Assembly (NCBI RefSeq): GCF_003205575.1
Contig: NZ_PYBW01000040.1
Span: 33,938 to 97,937, forward strand
Direction: 5' to 3'
Source: Streptomyces tateyamensis
GTDB lineage: Bacteria > Actinomycetota > Actinomycetes > Streptomycetales > Streptomycetaceae
Length of the DNA stretch: 64,000 nucleotides
Positions 42,211-50,290 of the stretch are shown one piece after another (the first letter of the stretch is position 1; every line of letters begins with the position of its first letter). Under the pieces are notes generated by a model. That model saw nothing but the letters and a program-made list of their open reading frames with translations, did no database searches and was not told the DNA's origin. The translations under genes were made by a program, and so were the position numbers.

Positions 42211-42238
42211 CGGCGGCAGCGCCCCGGCGCTGCCGCCG
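42211..42238. repeat. 13-bp perfect inverted repeat upstream of the ycnI-like gene
   Basis: CGGCGGCAGCGCC (42211-42223) and its complement (42226-42238) are separated by CC. It lies 68 bases before the YcnI-like start in the 338-base divergent gap, otherwise featureless. It could be an operator or a transcript hairpin. Confidence 0.5.
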
Positions 42239-42306
42239 CGCGGGCGGGGCCTGAGAAGATCGGGGATGCACGCCCACCCGCCCCGGACTCCAGGAGTACC
42301 CACCCG

Positions 42307-43110
42307 ATGAAGACCCCTCGTGTGATCGGCAGGGCCGCCGTGCTGGCGGCGGTGGCGCTCGGCGGCTCGGTGCTGGCGGCCGGGTCCGCCTTCGCGCACG
42401 TGGAGGTGTCGGCGACTCAGGCACAGGCGCTGGCGTCGAACGTGACGCTGACCTTCACGGCGGAGGCCGAGTCGCCGACCGCGGGGCTGGCGAGCTTCCG
42501 GGTGGTGCTGCCGGACGGGATCGCGCCCGGCGACGTGACGCTGGCCGGGGCGCCGCAGGGCTGGACCTTCGCGGCCACCGACGACGGGTTCACCGTGGGC
42601 GGGACGGCGCTGCCGCCGGGAACGAACGCGAGCTACCAGGTGGCTGTCCGTCAGTTGCCCAGCGCCTCCGAGCTGGTGTTCAAGACGCTGGAGACGTACG
42701 GCGACGGGCACGTGGAGCGGTGGATCGAGCTCACCAAGGGCGGGGCCGAGCCGGACCACCCCGCGCCCGTCCTCAAGCTGTCCGCCGCCGCGCCCGGGGC
42801 GAGCCCGGCGGGCGCCGGGGGCGCGAGCGCCAGCGCCGGCGGTCCGTCCGCCGCGCCCAGCGGCAGTGCCGGTGCGGGGGCCGGCTCGGCGACGGGTGGA
42901 ACGGCGACGGCAGGGGCCACCCCGAGTGCCCCCGCCGCGGCGTCCCCGTCCACACCCCCGTCCGCGCCCGCCTCCGTGGCGCCTGCGGCGAAGAGCGGTG
43001 GCGGCTCCTCCGTCACCGTGCCGGTCGCAATCGCGGTAGTCGTGGTGCTGGCGCTGGTCGGCGGCGGTGCCTGGTGGTGGCGGCGCAGGCAGCGCTCCAC
43101 CGGTGCGTGA
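42307..43110 (+). CDS. YcnI-like (DUF1775) secreted, membrane-anchored copper-binding protein
   Basis: 267 residues. Signal peptide ends at SAFAHVEVSA, leaving His as the first mature residue, the ligand known for YcnI copper binding; ERWIEL supplies the usual Trp region. The beta-rich domain runs to about residue 155, then a low-complexity Ala/Gly/Ser/Pro linker (90 residues) and a C-terminal membrane helix with RRRRQR. It probably holds Cu(II) at the cell surface. The usual CopD/YcnJ transporter is not adjacent. Confidence 0.85.
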   Translation: MKTPRVIGRAAVLAAVALGGSVLAAGSAFAHVEVSATQAQALASNVTLTFTAEAESPTAGLASFRVVLPDGIAPGDVTLAGAPQGWTFAATDDGFTVGGTALPPGTNASYQVAVRQLPSASELVFKTLETYGDGHVERWIELTKGGAEPDHPAPVLKLSAAAPGASPAGAGGASASAGGPSAAPSGSAGAGAGSATGGTATAGATPSAPAAASPSTPPSAPASVAPAAKSGGGSSVTVPVAIAVVVVLALVGGGAWWWRRRQRSTGA

Positions 43111-43221
43111 GTTCCGACAGTGGCCGCCGGAACTTCGATGGGTAGCACTCGAAATAAAGCGGAGGGGTGCCGGGTTGGCGTGATCATCGGCCAGTGAGGG
43201 CCACAGTATCCGGAGGTTGAC

Positions 43222-43881
43222 ATGAAGATCGGCATCATCGGTGCGGGCAACATCGGCGGCAACCTGACGCGTCGGCTCACCGCCCTGGGCCATGAGGTGC
43301 GGGTGGCCAACAGCCGCGGCCCGCAGAGTCTGCAGGAGCTGGTGGCCGAGACCGGCGCCACCGCCGTGGAGGCCGCCCAGGCCGCCGCGGGTGCCGAGGT
43401 CGTGGTGGTCACGGTGCCGCTGAAGAACGTCCCCGACCTGCCGGCGGACCTGTTCCACGGCGCGGCCGACGGTTTCGTGGTGATCGACACCAACAACTAC
43501 TACCCGGGTCGCGACGGTCGGATCGCCGAGATCGAGGACGACGGGCTGACCGAGAGCGCCTGGGTCGAGAAGCACCTCGGCCGACCGGTGGTCAAGGCGT
43601 TCAACGGCACCTACGCCCAGGACCTGCTGGACCGCCCGCTCCCGCAGGGGGACCCGCAGCGCATGGCTCTGCCGGTCGCGGGGGACGACGCGCAGGCCAA
43701 GCAGCTGGTCCGCGACCTGATCGACCAGCTGGGCTTCGACTCGGTGGACGCGGGCTCGATCGCCGAGTCCTGGCGCCAGCAGCCGGACACCCCGGTCTAC
43801 GGTCTGCGCTCCGGCGTCGCCGACGTGGAGAAGGCGCTGGCCGAGGCCTCGCCGGAGCGTCCGGCGGCCTTCCGCGGCTGA
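43222..43881 (+). CDS. NADPH-dependent F420 reductase-like oxidoreductase
   Basis: 219 residues with an N-terminal GIIGAGNIGGNLTRRL Rossmann motif and ANSRGPQSL, typical of the F420-dependent NADP reductase/NAD-binding_2-like group. VVKAFNGTYAQDL near residue 130 is the usual substrate-domain segment. It probably transfers hydride between NADPH and F420 or reduces an imine. A CCGGAGG ribosome binding site precedes the ATG. Confidence 0.8.
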   Translation: MKIGIIGAGNIGGNLTRRLTALGHEVRVANSRGPQSLQELVAETGATAVEAAQAAAGAEVVVVTVPLKNVPDLPADLFHGAADGFVVIDTNNYYPGRDGRIAEIEDDGLTESAWVEKHLGRPVVKAFNGTYAQDLLDRPLPQGDPQRMALPVAGDDAQAKQLVRDLIDQLGFDSVDAGSIAESWRQQPDTPVYGLRSGVADVEKALAEASPERPAAFRG

Positions 43882-43968
43882 GCGGCCGGCAACTGGGCAG
43901 CCGGGCGGCGCTCGGCTGAGACTCCGTCAGCCCGCAGCTAAGGTGTGGGACGACGGAGGGAGTCGCCG

Positions 43969-44535
43969 GTGATCATCGGCCTGATCGTCGCCTGCGAGGT
44001 GGGCTTCTGGGTGCTGCTGGCCGCCGGGCTGGCGGTCCGCTACCTGGCGGGGCTGCGGCGGACCAGCGTGGCCATCCTGCTGTGTGAGCCGTTGCTGGAG
44101 GTGGTGCTGCTGGCCGCCACCGCCGTCTCGCTGCGCAACGGGGCCGAGCCCGGCTGGGAGCACGGGCTGGCCGCGCTCTACATCGGGTTCACCGTCGCCT
44201 ACGGCCGCTACACGGTCGGCCGGCTGGACGCCCACGCTGCGCACCGCCTGGCCGGTGCACCCCCGCCGCCCAAGCCGCCCCGGTACGGGCGCCCGCGCGC
44301 CCGGTACGAGGGCGGGCTGTGGCTGCGCACCCTGCTGGCCGGTGCGGTGGCCTGCGGCCTGCTGCAACTGGCGGTCTGGTACGTGGGCGCCGGCACGCCC
44401 GCAGCGCAGCCGCTGCGCCTGTGGCAGCTGGCTGCGCTACGGGTGGTGGGGATCCACGGGGTGATCGCACTCACCTACCTGCTCTGGCCGAAGAAGCCGA
44501 AGCAGCCGAAGCAGCCTCCCGAACAGCGCGACTGA
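43969..44535 (+). CDS. Four-helix membrane protein, unknown
   Basis: 188 residues from GTG 43969, preceded by GGAGGG at 8 bases. Hydrophobic segments near residues 2-20, 35-52, 60-75, 115-130 and 155-172 suggest four or five helices, with a Lys/Pro-rich tail KKPKQPKQPPEQ in the cytoplasm. No family is recognised. It converges with the GH27 gene. Confidence 0.7.
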   Translation: MIIGLIVACEVGFWVLLAAGLAVRYLAGLRRTSVAILLCEPLLEVVLLAATAVSLRNGAEPGWEHGLAALYIGFTVAYGRYTVGRLDAHAAHRLAGAPPPPKPPRYGRPRARYEGGLWLRTLLAGAVACGLLQLAVWYVGAGTPAAQPLRLWQLAALRVVGIHGVIALTYLLWPKKPKQPKQPPEQRD

Positions 44536-44556
44536 AGGTTGGTCAGGGCGGGCCGG

Positions 44557-46752
44557 TCAGGACGGCGAGACCAGGCTCCAGCTCTGGTTGGGGCCGGCGT
44601 TGGCCGGGAACTGCAGGACGGCGGCGCCGTTGGTCGTGGAGCCGTTGGCCAGGTCGACCAGCTGGCCGTCGTAGACGCTCTTCAGCTGGACCAGGTTGGG
44701 GCCCGCGTCGACCAGGGTCCAGCGGGAGTTGCTGTTGCCGTCGTCGTGGAACTGGACCAGCTGGGTGGCCTGGCTGGTGGTCGGGCCGGGGATGTTGAGC
44801 AGCTTGCCGCTGTTCGCGTTGACGACGGTGTAGGCACCGCCGGCCTGCGCGGCGAAGCTCCACAGCTGGTCGCTGCCGCCGTTGTCCTGCCACTGCACGA
44901 TCGGCGCGGCGTCGGTGGTGGCGTCGTTCTGCACGTCGACCCGGCCGCCGCTCGCCCCGTTGACCAGCTTGTACCGGGTACCCGCGACCGGGGCCGGGAC
45001 CAGCTTCCACTGCTGGCCGGCGGCACCGGAGGCGGGCGCCTGCACCACGGCGCTGCCGGCGACGTCGATGTTCTGGCCGCTGGAGCGGGAGGTCAGGGTG
45101 TAGGCGCCGGTCCCGGTGGGGGTGAGGGTCCAGTGCGAGTTGGCGGCGTGGTCGTCGTGGTACTGGATCAGCTGGGTACCGCTGGTGGTCGAGCTGGCCG
45201 GCAGGTTGGCCAGCCGGCCGCTGTTGAGGTTGCCGAGCCGGTAGGAGCCGTCGCCGTCGGGGAGCAGCTGCCAGCGCTGGTCGGCCGCGCCGTTGCCGGC
45301 CTGCTGGACCAGGGCGGCGCCGTCGGTGGTGGCGGCGCCGGAGACGTCCAGGTACTGGCCGGTGGCGACGTTGACCAGGTTGTACGGCATCGTGGTGGCG
45401 TGCCCGCCGACGGCCGGGGTGACCCGCAGCAGTCGGCTCGCGTGCGGGTTCAGGGTCGCGCTGAACGAGCCGGTCGAGCTGCCCAGGTCGGTGTGCGACC
45501 AGTCGTCGTGGACGGCGGCCGAGCCGGTGAAGCCGAGGTCGGTGAAGTTCGCGGTGACGCTCTGCGCGCTGGAGCCCAGGTTGAACAGCGCGACGGTGTA
45601 GGAGCCGTCCGGGTTGGGGGTGCTCCAGACCTGCTGCTGCGTCAGCTGGTCGACCGGGCGCGCGGCGCGGCCGGCCTGGTCGACGGCGATCACCTCGTCG
45701 TTGGTGAGCAGCGCCTTGTCGGCGGTGTCCAGGGCGGTCAGGTCGACACCGAGCAGCAGCGGGGCGGCGCTGACCGCCCACAGGGTCTCGGCGCTCTGCC
45801 GCTCGTCGGCGGTCAGGCCGTTGTTGGCGCCGTTGCCGACCTCCAGCGAGTCGAGGTCGTTCCAGCCGCCGGGGCCGGCGTACCCGGTCCACGCCGGGGC
45901 GTCGGCGAACCGCCTGGCGACGTTGTTCCAGCTGGTCAGCGGGTAGGAGCTGGACGAGCAGTAGCACTCCACGTCGCCCTCGATGCGCCAGCCGTTGGCG
46001 TACTGCTGCCAGGTGGCGGCGTTCTTGCGGTCCAGTGCGTTGGAGAGTTCGAGGTGGATCGGGCGCCCGGTCTGGTTGAGCGCCTGCGACCAGTGCTGGA
46101 CGTCGGCCGCGTCCCAGTCGCCGACACCGTCGATCTTCAGGTAGTCGGCGCCGTAGGAGGCCAGCTGGTCGGCCCAGGAGTTGAGGTAGGCCTGGGCGGC
46201 GGCCGGGTTCTTCGCGTAGTCGATGTAGTACATCGAGCCGTTGCCGAAGTTGTAGTTGGTCTCGTAGCTGGTGGTGTTGGACACGATGTCGCGGGCGTGG
46301 AACGAGGTGCCCTCGATCGGGGTGTTCTGGTTGTACGCGGCCACCGGGATGCCCGGGGTGAGGTACATGCCGAACTTCTCGTGCAGCCCGTGGATGTAGC
46401 TGCCCAGGCCGGCCATGCCGCTGGGGAACTTGCTGGAGTCGGTGACCCAGCGGCCGTAGGTGTCCACCGAGTTGGCCGGGTTGAGGTACCAGAAGTCGTC
46501 GAGGTTGACGTACGAGTAGCCGTGCGCGACCAGCCCGCTGTCCGACATGGCCTTGGCCTGCGCCTCGACGTTGGACTCGGTCGGGGTGCGGCGCAGGAAG
46601 CTCCAGGTGCTCCAGCCCATCGGTGGCGTGAGGGCCACGCCGTTGGACTGGGCGGCGGCGGGCGCGGAGCCGGCCAGCAGCGGAAGGGTGGCCGCGGCGA
46701 GCAGGGTGGTGGCGGCCAGGACGGCTCGGCCGGCGCGGGGGATGGGTCGCAT
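44557..46752 (-). CDS. Secreted GH27 alpha-galactosidase-like enzyme with ricin-type lectin repeats
   Basis: 731 residues. Signal peptide to about residue 34, then a GH27 barrel beginning LTPPMGWSTW, with the nucleophile in YLKIDGVGDW (Asp 208) and the acid/base in WRIEGDV (Asp 260). A C-terminal beta domain follows to about residue 430, then a run of ricin-type (CBM13-like) repeats with QxW-type motifs (ADQRWQLL, QQWKLV, QLWSFA, SRWTLV, QSWSLV). It cleaves alpha-galactosides or beta-L-arabinopyranosides from plant polymers outside the cell. A direct repeat in its promoter suggests sugar-responsive control. Confidence 0.9.
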   Translation of the reverse strand: MRPIPRAGRAVLAATTLLAAATLPLLAGSAPAAAQSNGVALTPPMGWSTWSFLRRTPTESNVEAQAKAMSDSGLVAHGYSYVNLDDFWYLNPANSVDTYGRWVTDSSKFPSGMAGLGSYIHGLHEKFGMYLTPGIPVAAYNQNTPIEGTSFHARDIVSNTTSYETNYNFGNGSMYYIDYAKNPAAAQAYLNSWADQLASYGADYLKIDGVGDWDAADVQHWSQALNQTGRPIHLELSNALDRKNAATWQQYANGWRIEGDVECYCSSSSYPLTSWNNVARRFADAPAWTGYAGPGGWNDLDSLEVGNGANNGLTADERQSAETLWAVSAAPLLLGVDLTALDTADKALLTNDEVIAVDQAGRAARPVDQLTQQQVWSTPNPDGSYTVALFNLGSSAQSVTANFTDLGFTGSAAVHDDWSHTDLGSSTGSFSATLNPHASRLLRVTPAVGGHATTMPYNLVNVATGQYLDVSGAATTDGAALVQQAGNGAADQRWQLLPDGDGSYRLGNLNSGRLANLPASSTTSGTQLIQYHDDHAANSHWTLTPTGTGAYTLTSRSSGQNIDVAGSAVVQAPASGAAGQQWKLVPAPVAGTRYKLVNGASGGRVDVQNDATTDAAPIVQWQDNGGSDQLWSFAAQAGGAYTVVNANSGKLLNIPGPTTSQATQLVQFHDDGNSNSRWTLVDAGPNLVQLKSVYDGQLVDLANGSTTNGAAVLQFPANAGPNQSWSLVSPS

Positions 46753-46790
46753 GGGGGCGTGCTCCTGGTGGTGGAGAGCGAGGTTGCAAA

Positions 46791-46837
46791 CAGAAACGCT
46801 CAGAAACGCTCTAGATCAAACGTTCTGGCGCACAAGG
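46791..46837. promoter_or_regulatory. Repeated CAGAAACGCT and inverted repeat upstream of the GH27 gene
   Basis: CAGAAACGCT occurs twice in tandem (46791-46800, 46801-46810), and the second copy pairs partly with ACGTTCTG about 10 bases on (near 46821-46828). AACG/CGTT half sites suit a LacI-type regulator. The remaining 46840-47078 shows no further gene or signal except a ribosome binding site for the DUF190 gene. Confidence 0.5.
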
Positions 46838-47078
46838 AAACGCCCCGGCTTGAAGGGCTGTCAAGGCTTTCGACAGGAATCCGACAAGTCGAACTGTCAG
46901 GAGCTGATGTGATGGCACGTCAGTCAGGGGGCCGGGATGGCGGGCATGCCAAAGGCGCGCCCCCAAGCAGCATCGTCAGAGCGTGCGCGGCGGTCCTGGG
47001 CGGTCCTCCGCGCGGCTGGGATGCTGGGAAGCAGGGCCCCGCCGCCGGGGTGGGCCGGCGAGCTGGGTGGAGGCCATG

Positions 47079-47417
47079 ATGAGCAGGCTCGCGGGCGCGG
47101 CGGTGCGGCTGACCGTGCTGCTCGGGGACGACGAGGTGTGGCACCACCGGCCGCTCTACAGCGAGATCGTGCACCGCGCCCACGCCGCCGGGCTGGCCGG
47201 GGCCAGCGTGTTCCACGGGGTGGAGGGCTTCGGCGCCTCGTCGGCGGTGCACACGGCACGGCTGCTGTCGTTCAGCGCGGACCTGCCGGTGGCCGTGGTG
47301 ATCGTGGACACCGAGCCACGGGTGCGGGAGTTCCTGCCGCAGTTGCAGGAGCTGACCGGGCTGGGGCTGGTGACGCTGGAGCAGCTCGAGGTGGTCGGTA
47401 CGCGCAGCGCCGACTGA
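47079..47417 (+). CDS. DUF190 (PII-like fold) protein
   Basis: 112 residues from ATG 47079, 5 bases after GGAGG; ATG 47076 is possible. The sequence [26 protein letters not shown] ... [13 protein letters not shown] is characteristic of DUF190. Such proteins form PII-like trimers and often accompany CrcB fluoride channels, but no crcB is in this neighbourhood. Function here is open. Confidence 0.85.
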   Translation: MSRLAGAAVRLTVLLGDDEVWHHRPLYSEIVHRAHAAGLAGASVFHGVEGFGASSAVHTARLLSFSADLPVAVVIVDTEPRVREFLPQLQELTGLGLVTLEQLEVVGTRSAD

Positions 47418-47546
47418 TGCCCGCGGGTCGCTCGGTGCTGTACCGGCCTGTACCGGCGCGCCGAACCGGGCGAGGCGCTGGTGGCGGGCGGGCATAATCC
47501 GTACCCAGTATTGACGCGGTGTCAGTGAGCGGACGGAGGAGTGCGG

Positions 47547-48314
47547 GTGGCGGTCAGGGCGGCGGTCCGGGTGGAGCAGGTGGGACGGGTGCGGACCGTG
47601 ATCCTGTCGCGGCCCGAGGTGCGGAACGCGGTGGACGGCCCGACGGCGGGGGAGTTGCTGCGGGCGTTCGAGGAGTTCGAGACGGATGACGGAGCGTCAG
47701 TGGCGGTGCTCTGGGGGGAGGGGGGCAACTTCTGTGCCGGGGCGGACCTGAAGGCGGTCGGCACCGGGCGGGGGAACCGCCTGTCGGCGGAGGGGGCGGG
47801 GCCGATGGGGCCGACCCGGTTGCGGCTGGGCAAGCCGGTGATCGCCGCCGTGGCCGGGTACGCGGTGGCCGGCGGGCTGGAGCTGGCACTCTGGTGCGAC
47901 CTGCGGGTGGCGGCGGAGGACGCGGTGTTCGGGGTGTTCTGCCGGCGCTGGGGCGTGCCGCTGATCGACGGCGGCACGGTGCGGCTGCCGCGCCTGATCG
48001 GGGCCGGCCGGGCGATGGACCTGGTGCTCACCGGCCGCCCGGTCGAGGCGGCGGAGGCCGAGCGGATCGGGCTGGCCAACCGGGGGGTCCCGGCGGGCCA
48101 GGAGCGCGCGGCGGCCGAGGAGTTGGCGGCCCGGCTCGCTGAGTTCCCGCAGCTCTGCCTGCGGCACGACCGCCTCTCGCTGCTGGAGCAGGAGGGCCTG
48201 ACCGAGCCCGCGGCCCTCGCCAACGAGTGGCGCCACGGCCAACCCGCCCTGCACGCCGAGACGGCCCCCGGCGCCGCCCGCTTCGCGGCGGGCGAGGGGC
48301 GGCACGGCGCCTGA
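47547..48314 (+). CDS. Enoyl-CoA hydratase/isomerase family protein
   Basis: 255 residues from GTG 47547, which has GGAGGA 6 bases upstream (GTG 47541 is too close to it). The crotonase fold is clear: FCAGADLKAV (oxyanion hole 1), AAVAGYAVAGGLELALWCD (oxyanion hole 2) and FCRRWGVPLIDGGTVRLP. Glu 121-like catalytic Glu near GGLE is present, while the second Glu position is Asp in LIDGGT. It probably hydrates or isomerises an acyl-CoA; no beta-oxidation genes adjoin. Confidence 0.85.
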   Translation: MAVRAAVRVEQVGRVRTVILSRPEVRNAVDGPTAGELLRAFEEFETDDGASVAVLWGEGGNFCAGADLKAVGTGRGNRLSAEGAGPMGPTRLRLGKPVIAAVAGYAVAGGLELALWCDLRVAAEDAVFGVFCRRWGVPLIDGGTVRLPRLIGAGRAMDLVLTGRPVEAAEAERIGLANRGVPAGQERAAAEELAARLAEFPQLCLRHDRLSLLEQEGLTEPAALANEWRHGQPALHAETAPGAARFAAGEGRHGA

Positions 48315-48341
48315 GGACGGGGAACTCAAGCGTCCGAAAGC

Positions 48342-48389
48342 AGCGGCGGCCGGTGCCCGGGAACGGGCCCCCGGCCGCCGGCCGCCGCA
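48342..48389. terminator. GC-rich imperfect hairpin between convergent genes
   Basis: GCGGCGGCCGGTGCCCG and CGGGCCCCCGGCCGCC form a long imperfect stem around GGAA. It sits between the ends of the hydratase gene and the SapA-like gene. Confidence 0.5.
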
Positions 48390-48403
48390 GGAAGGCGCGG
48401 GGG

Positions 48404-49345
48404 TCAGCCGCAGTGGCTCCAGCCGCTGCTCCAGGAGACGCCGCGGAACGAGCCGCCCCAGGAGACGCAGGTGCGCGCCGCGTGCTCGGTCACCGGGCCG
48501 GCGTAGTAGGCGTAGTTCCCCGGGTCACTGCCGGACGGCCCGTTCTGCACCGACAGTGTGGCGTTCAGCGCCGTGTTGCCGTTGGGGTGGGCCACCATGG
48601 TGGTCACGCAGTTGCTGCCCGTGCCGCTGTTGTACAGCAGGTAGATGGTGGCCTCGCCCAGGCTGTGCGAGTCGATCACGCTGAAGCCGTTGCCGCAGAC
48701 CTGGCCCGGCGTGTACGGGTTGTTGGCCGGCGGCGCCGTGGTGGGGGGCGGCGGGGTCGGCTTCGGCTGGGGCGCGGGGGCGGTGGTCTTGCCCGGAGCC
48801 GGCGCCGGAGCGGGGGCGCCCCCCGTCCCACCGGCCCCGCCCGTGCTGCCCGAGCCGCCCGTCCCACCGGTGCCCCCGGAGTTCGAGCCACCCGAGCCCG
48901 CGGTGGCGCCGCCGGCGGGCTGGCCGCCCGCGGTGCCGCTGGTGGACCCCGAGGGCGTGTTGCCGTCGCTCGGCGTGGGCGAGGCCGACACCGTGCCGCT
49001 GGAGCCGACCACCATGAGCGAGCCCGACGGGTCGTCCGAGGGCGAGGCGCCGCCTCCGTGGTCGTGGCTGCCGCCGAGCCCGTCCAGCCCGGTCGACGCT
49101 CCCTTGTGGTCGGCCCCGGCGGCGGCGTGCTTGCCGTTGCCGCCGGACCCGGTCACCTGGACCGCGGCCACCACGATTCCCCCGACCGCGGCCGCGGCCA
49201 CCACGCACGCGGTCGCCGCCCGGAGCTGCTTCTTCCGGCGCGAGGTGCGCTCGTAGTCGTCCGCCAGGGCGGCCCAGTCCGGCTCGCCCGCCTCCGCCCC
49301 GGCTGTGGCCTCCCCGCCGGTCCCTGGCTCCTGCATCTCCGTCAT
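48404..49345 (-). CDS. Membrane-anchored protein with C-terminal spore-associated-protein-A-like domain
   Basis: 313 residues from ATG 49345 (ATG 49354 is possible). A cytoplasmic N-terminus of about 40 residues, one helix (ATACVVAAAAVGGIVVAAV) and a 120-residue Gly/Ser/Thr/Pro linker precede a C-terminal domain. That domain (NPYTPGQVCGNGFSVIDSHS, YLLYNSGTGSNCVTTMV, YYAGPV, CVSWGG ... SHC) closely follows streptomycete spore-associated protein A, with four Cys for two disulfides. The usual form is a short secreted protein; here it is tethered to the membrane on a long stalk. Confidence 0.8.
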   Translation of the reverse strand: MTEMQEPGTGGEATAGAEAGEPDWAALADDYERTSRRKKQLRAATACVVAAAAVGGIVVAAVQVTGSGGNGKHAAAGADHKGASTGLDGLGGSHDHGGGASPSDDPSGSLMVVGSSGTVSASPTPSDGNTPSGSTSGTAGGQPAGGATAGSGGSNSGGTGGTGGSGSTGGAGGTGGAPAPAPAPGKTTAPAPQPKPTPPPPTTAPPANNPYTPGQVCGNGFSVIDSHSLGEATIYLLYNSGTGSNCVTTMVAHPNGNTALNATLSVQNGPSGSDPGNYAYYAGPVTEHAARTCVSWGGSFRGVSWSSGWSHCG

Positions 49346-49667
49346 GGCCCGCATCCTAGAACACCCGTCAGTTCCCGGTCTGGGGAGGTACCGAGCGGAA
49401 AAGGCGTGCTCGGAGACGGTGTCAGCTCATTCCCCGTCAAAGCACCACATCGCAGCGAGCGGTCGCACCGGGCGGCGGGAAGCTGCGGAAAGCGGCCCTG
49501 GCGGCAGGGGGCAGGCGGCGGGTGGGGTACCCGGGGATTTTTAGGGGGTGCGAGTGACGGCCCGCATTGAACGCGTCAGGCCCGGGCTGCGTACCCGTGG
49601 TGCTCACTGCGCACCACCGTTCCCCAAGTTGCTCCGCGCCCGAGGCGCGGCTGACGAAGGAGTACCG

Positions 49668-50132
49668 ATGTCCGTTAACAGCACTGCCAACTCCCTTGCG
49701 GTACAGGCCAGACCGCACCTGGCCGGCCTGCTGCGGATGGTCACCGCACTGCTCTTCCTCTGCCACGGTGCGTCCGCGCTGTTCGGCGTGCTCGGCGCCC
49801 CGCACGGGCACACCGTGCCGCTGGGCCAGTGGCCCGGCTGGTGGGCCGCACTGATCCAACTGGTCGGCGGCGCCCTGGTGCTGCTCGGTGTCGGCACCCG
49901 TCCCGCCGCACTGCTCTGCTCCGGATCGATGGCCTACGCGTACTTCTCCGTGCACCAGCAGCACGCGCTCTGGCCGATCCAGAACGGCGGCGAGCTGTCG
50001 GTGCTGTACTGCTGGATCTTCCTGGCCGTCGCGGTCAGCGGCCCGGACAGCCTCGCCCTCGGCCCGCTTCTGCTGCGCCTGGTGCGCGGCGGCAGTTCCG
50101 AGCGCGACCTGACGGCGGCCCAGCCGGGCTGA
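49668..50132 (+). CDS. DoxX-family membrane protein
   Basis: 154 residues from ATG 49668, with AAGGAG 6 bases upstream. Four hydrophobic segments with HGASALFGVLGAPHG, LVGGALVLLGVGTRPAAL and AYFSVHQQHALWP are typical of DoxX. The family is linked to respiratory quinone reduction or redox-stress complexes. The gene stands alone. Confidence 0.88.
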   Translation: MSVNSTANSLAVQARPHLAGLLRMVTALLFLCHGASALFGVLGAPHGHTVPLGQWPGWWAALIQLVGGALVLLGVGTRPAALLCSGSMAYAYFSVHQQHALWPIQNGGELSVLYCWIFLAVAVSGPDSLALGPLLLRLVRGGSSERDLTAAQPG

Positions 50133-50290
50133 CCGGCGGGATCGGCGCAGAGGGGGCGAGGAGCTGACGGACCGTCGACTTCTCGTCCCCGTCCCGCCCC
50201 GGAAGGCGCAGTTCCGCAGGCGGGGCCCCGGGGGCCGCGTGACGATCGGCGAGGACGGACACCACGCGCGCGGCACCCCGGAGGCACCCC

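Noticed and set aside
44539..47079. 846-codon plus-strand open frame opposite the GH27 gene
   Set aside because: It is antisense to a clear glycosidase with signal peptide and lectin repeats; its composition is Val/Gly/Arg-rich with no domain, as expected for a shadow frame in GC-rich DNA.
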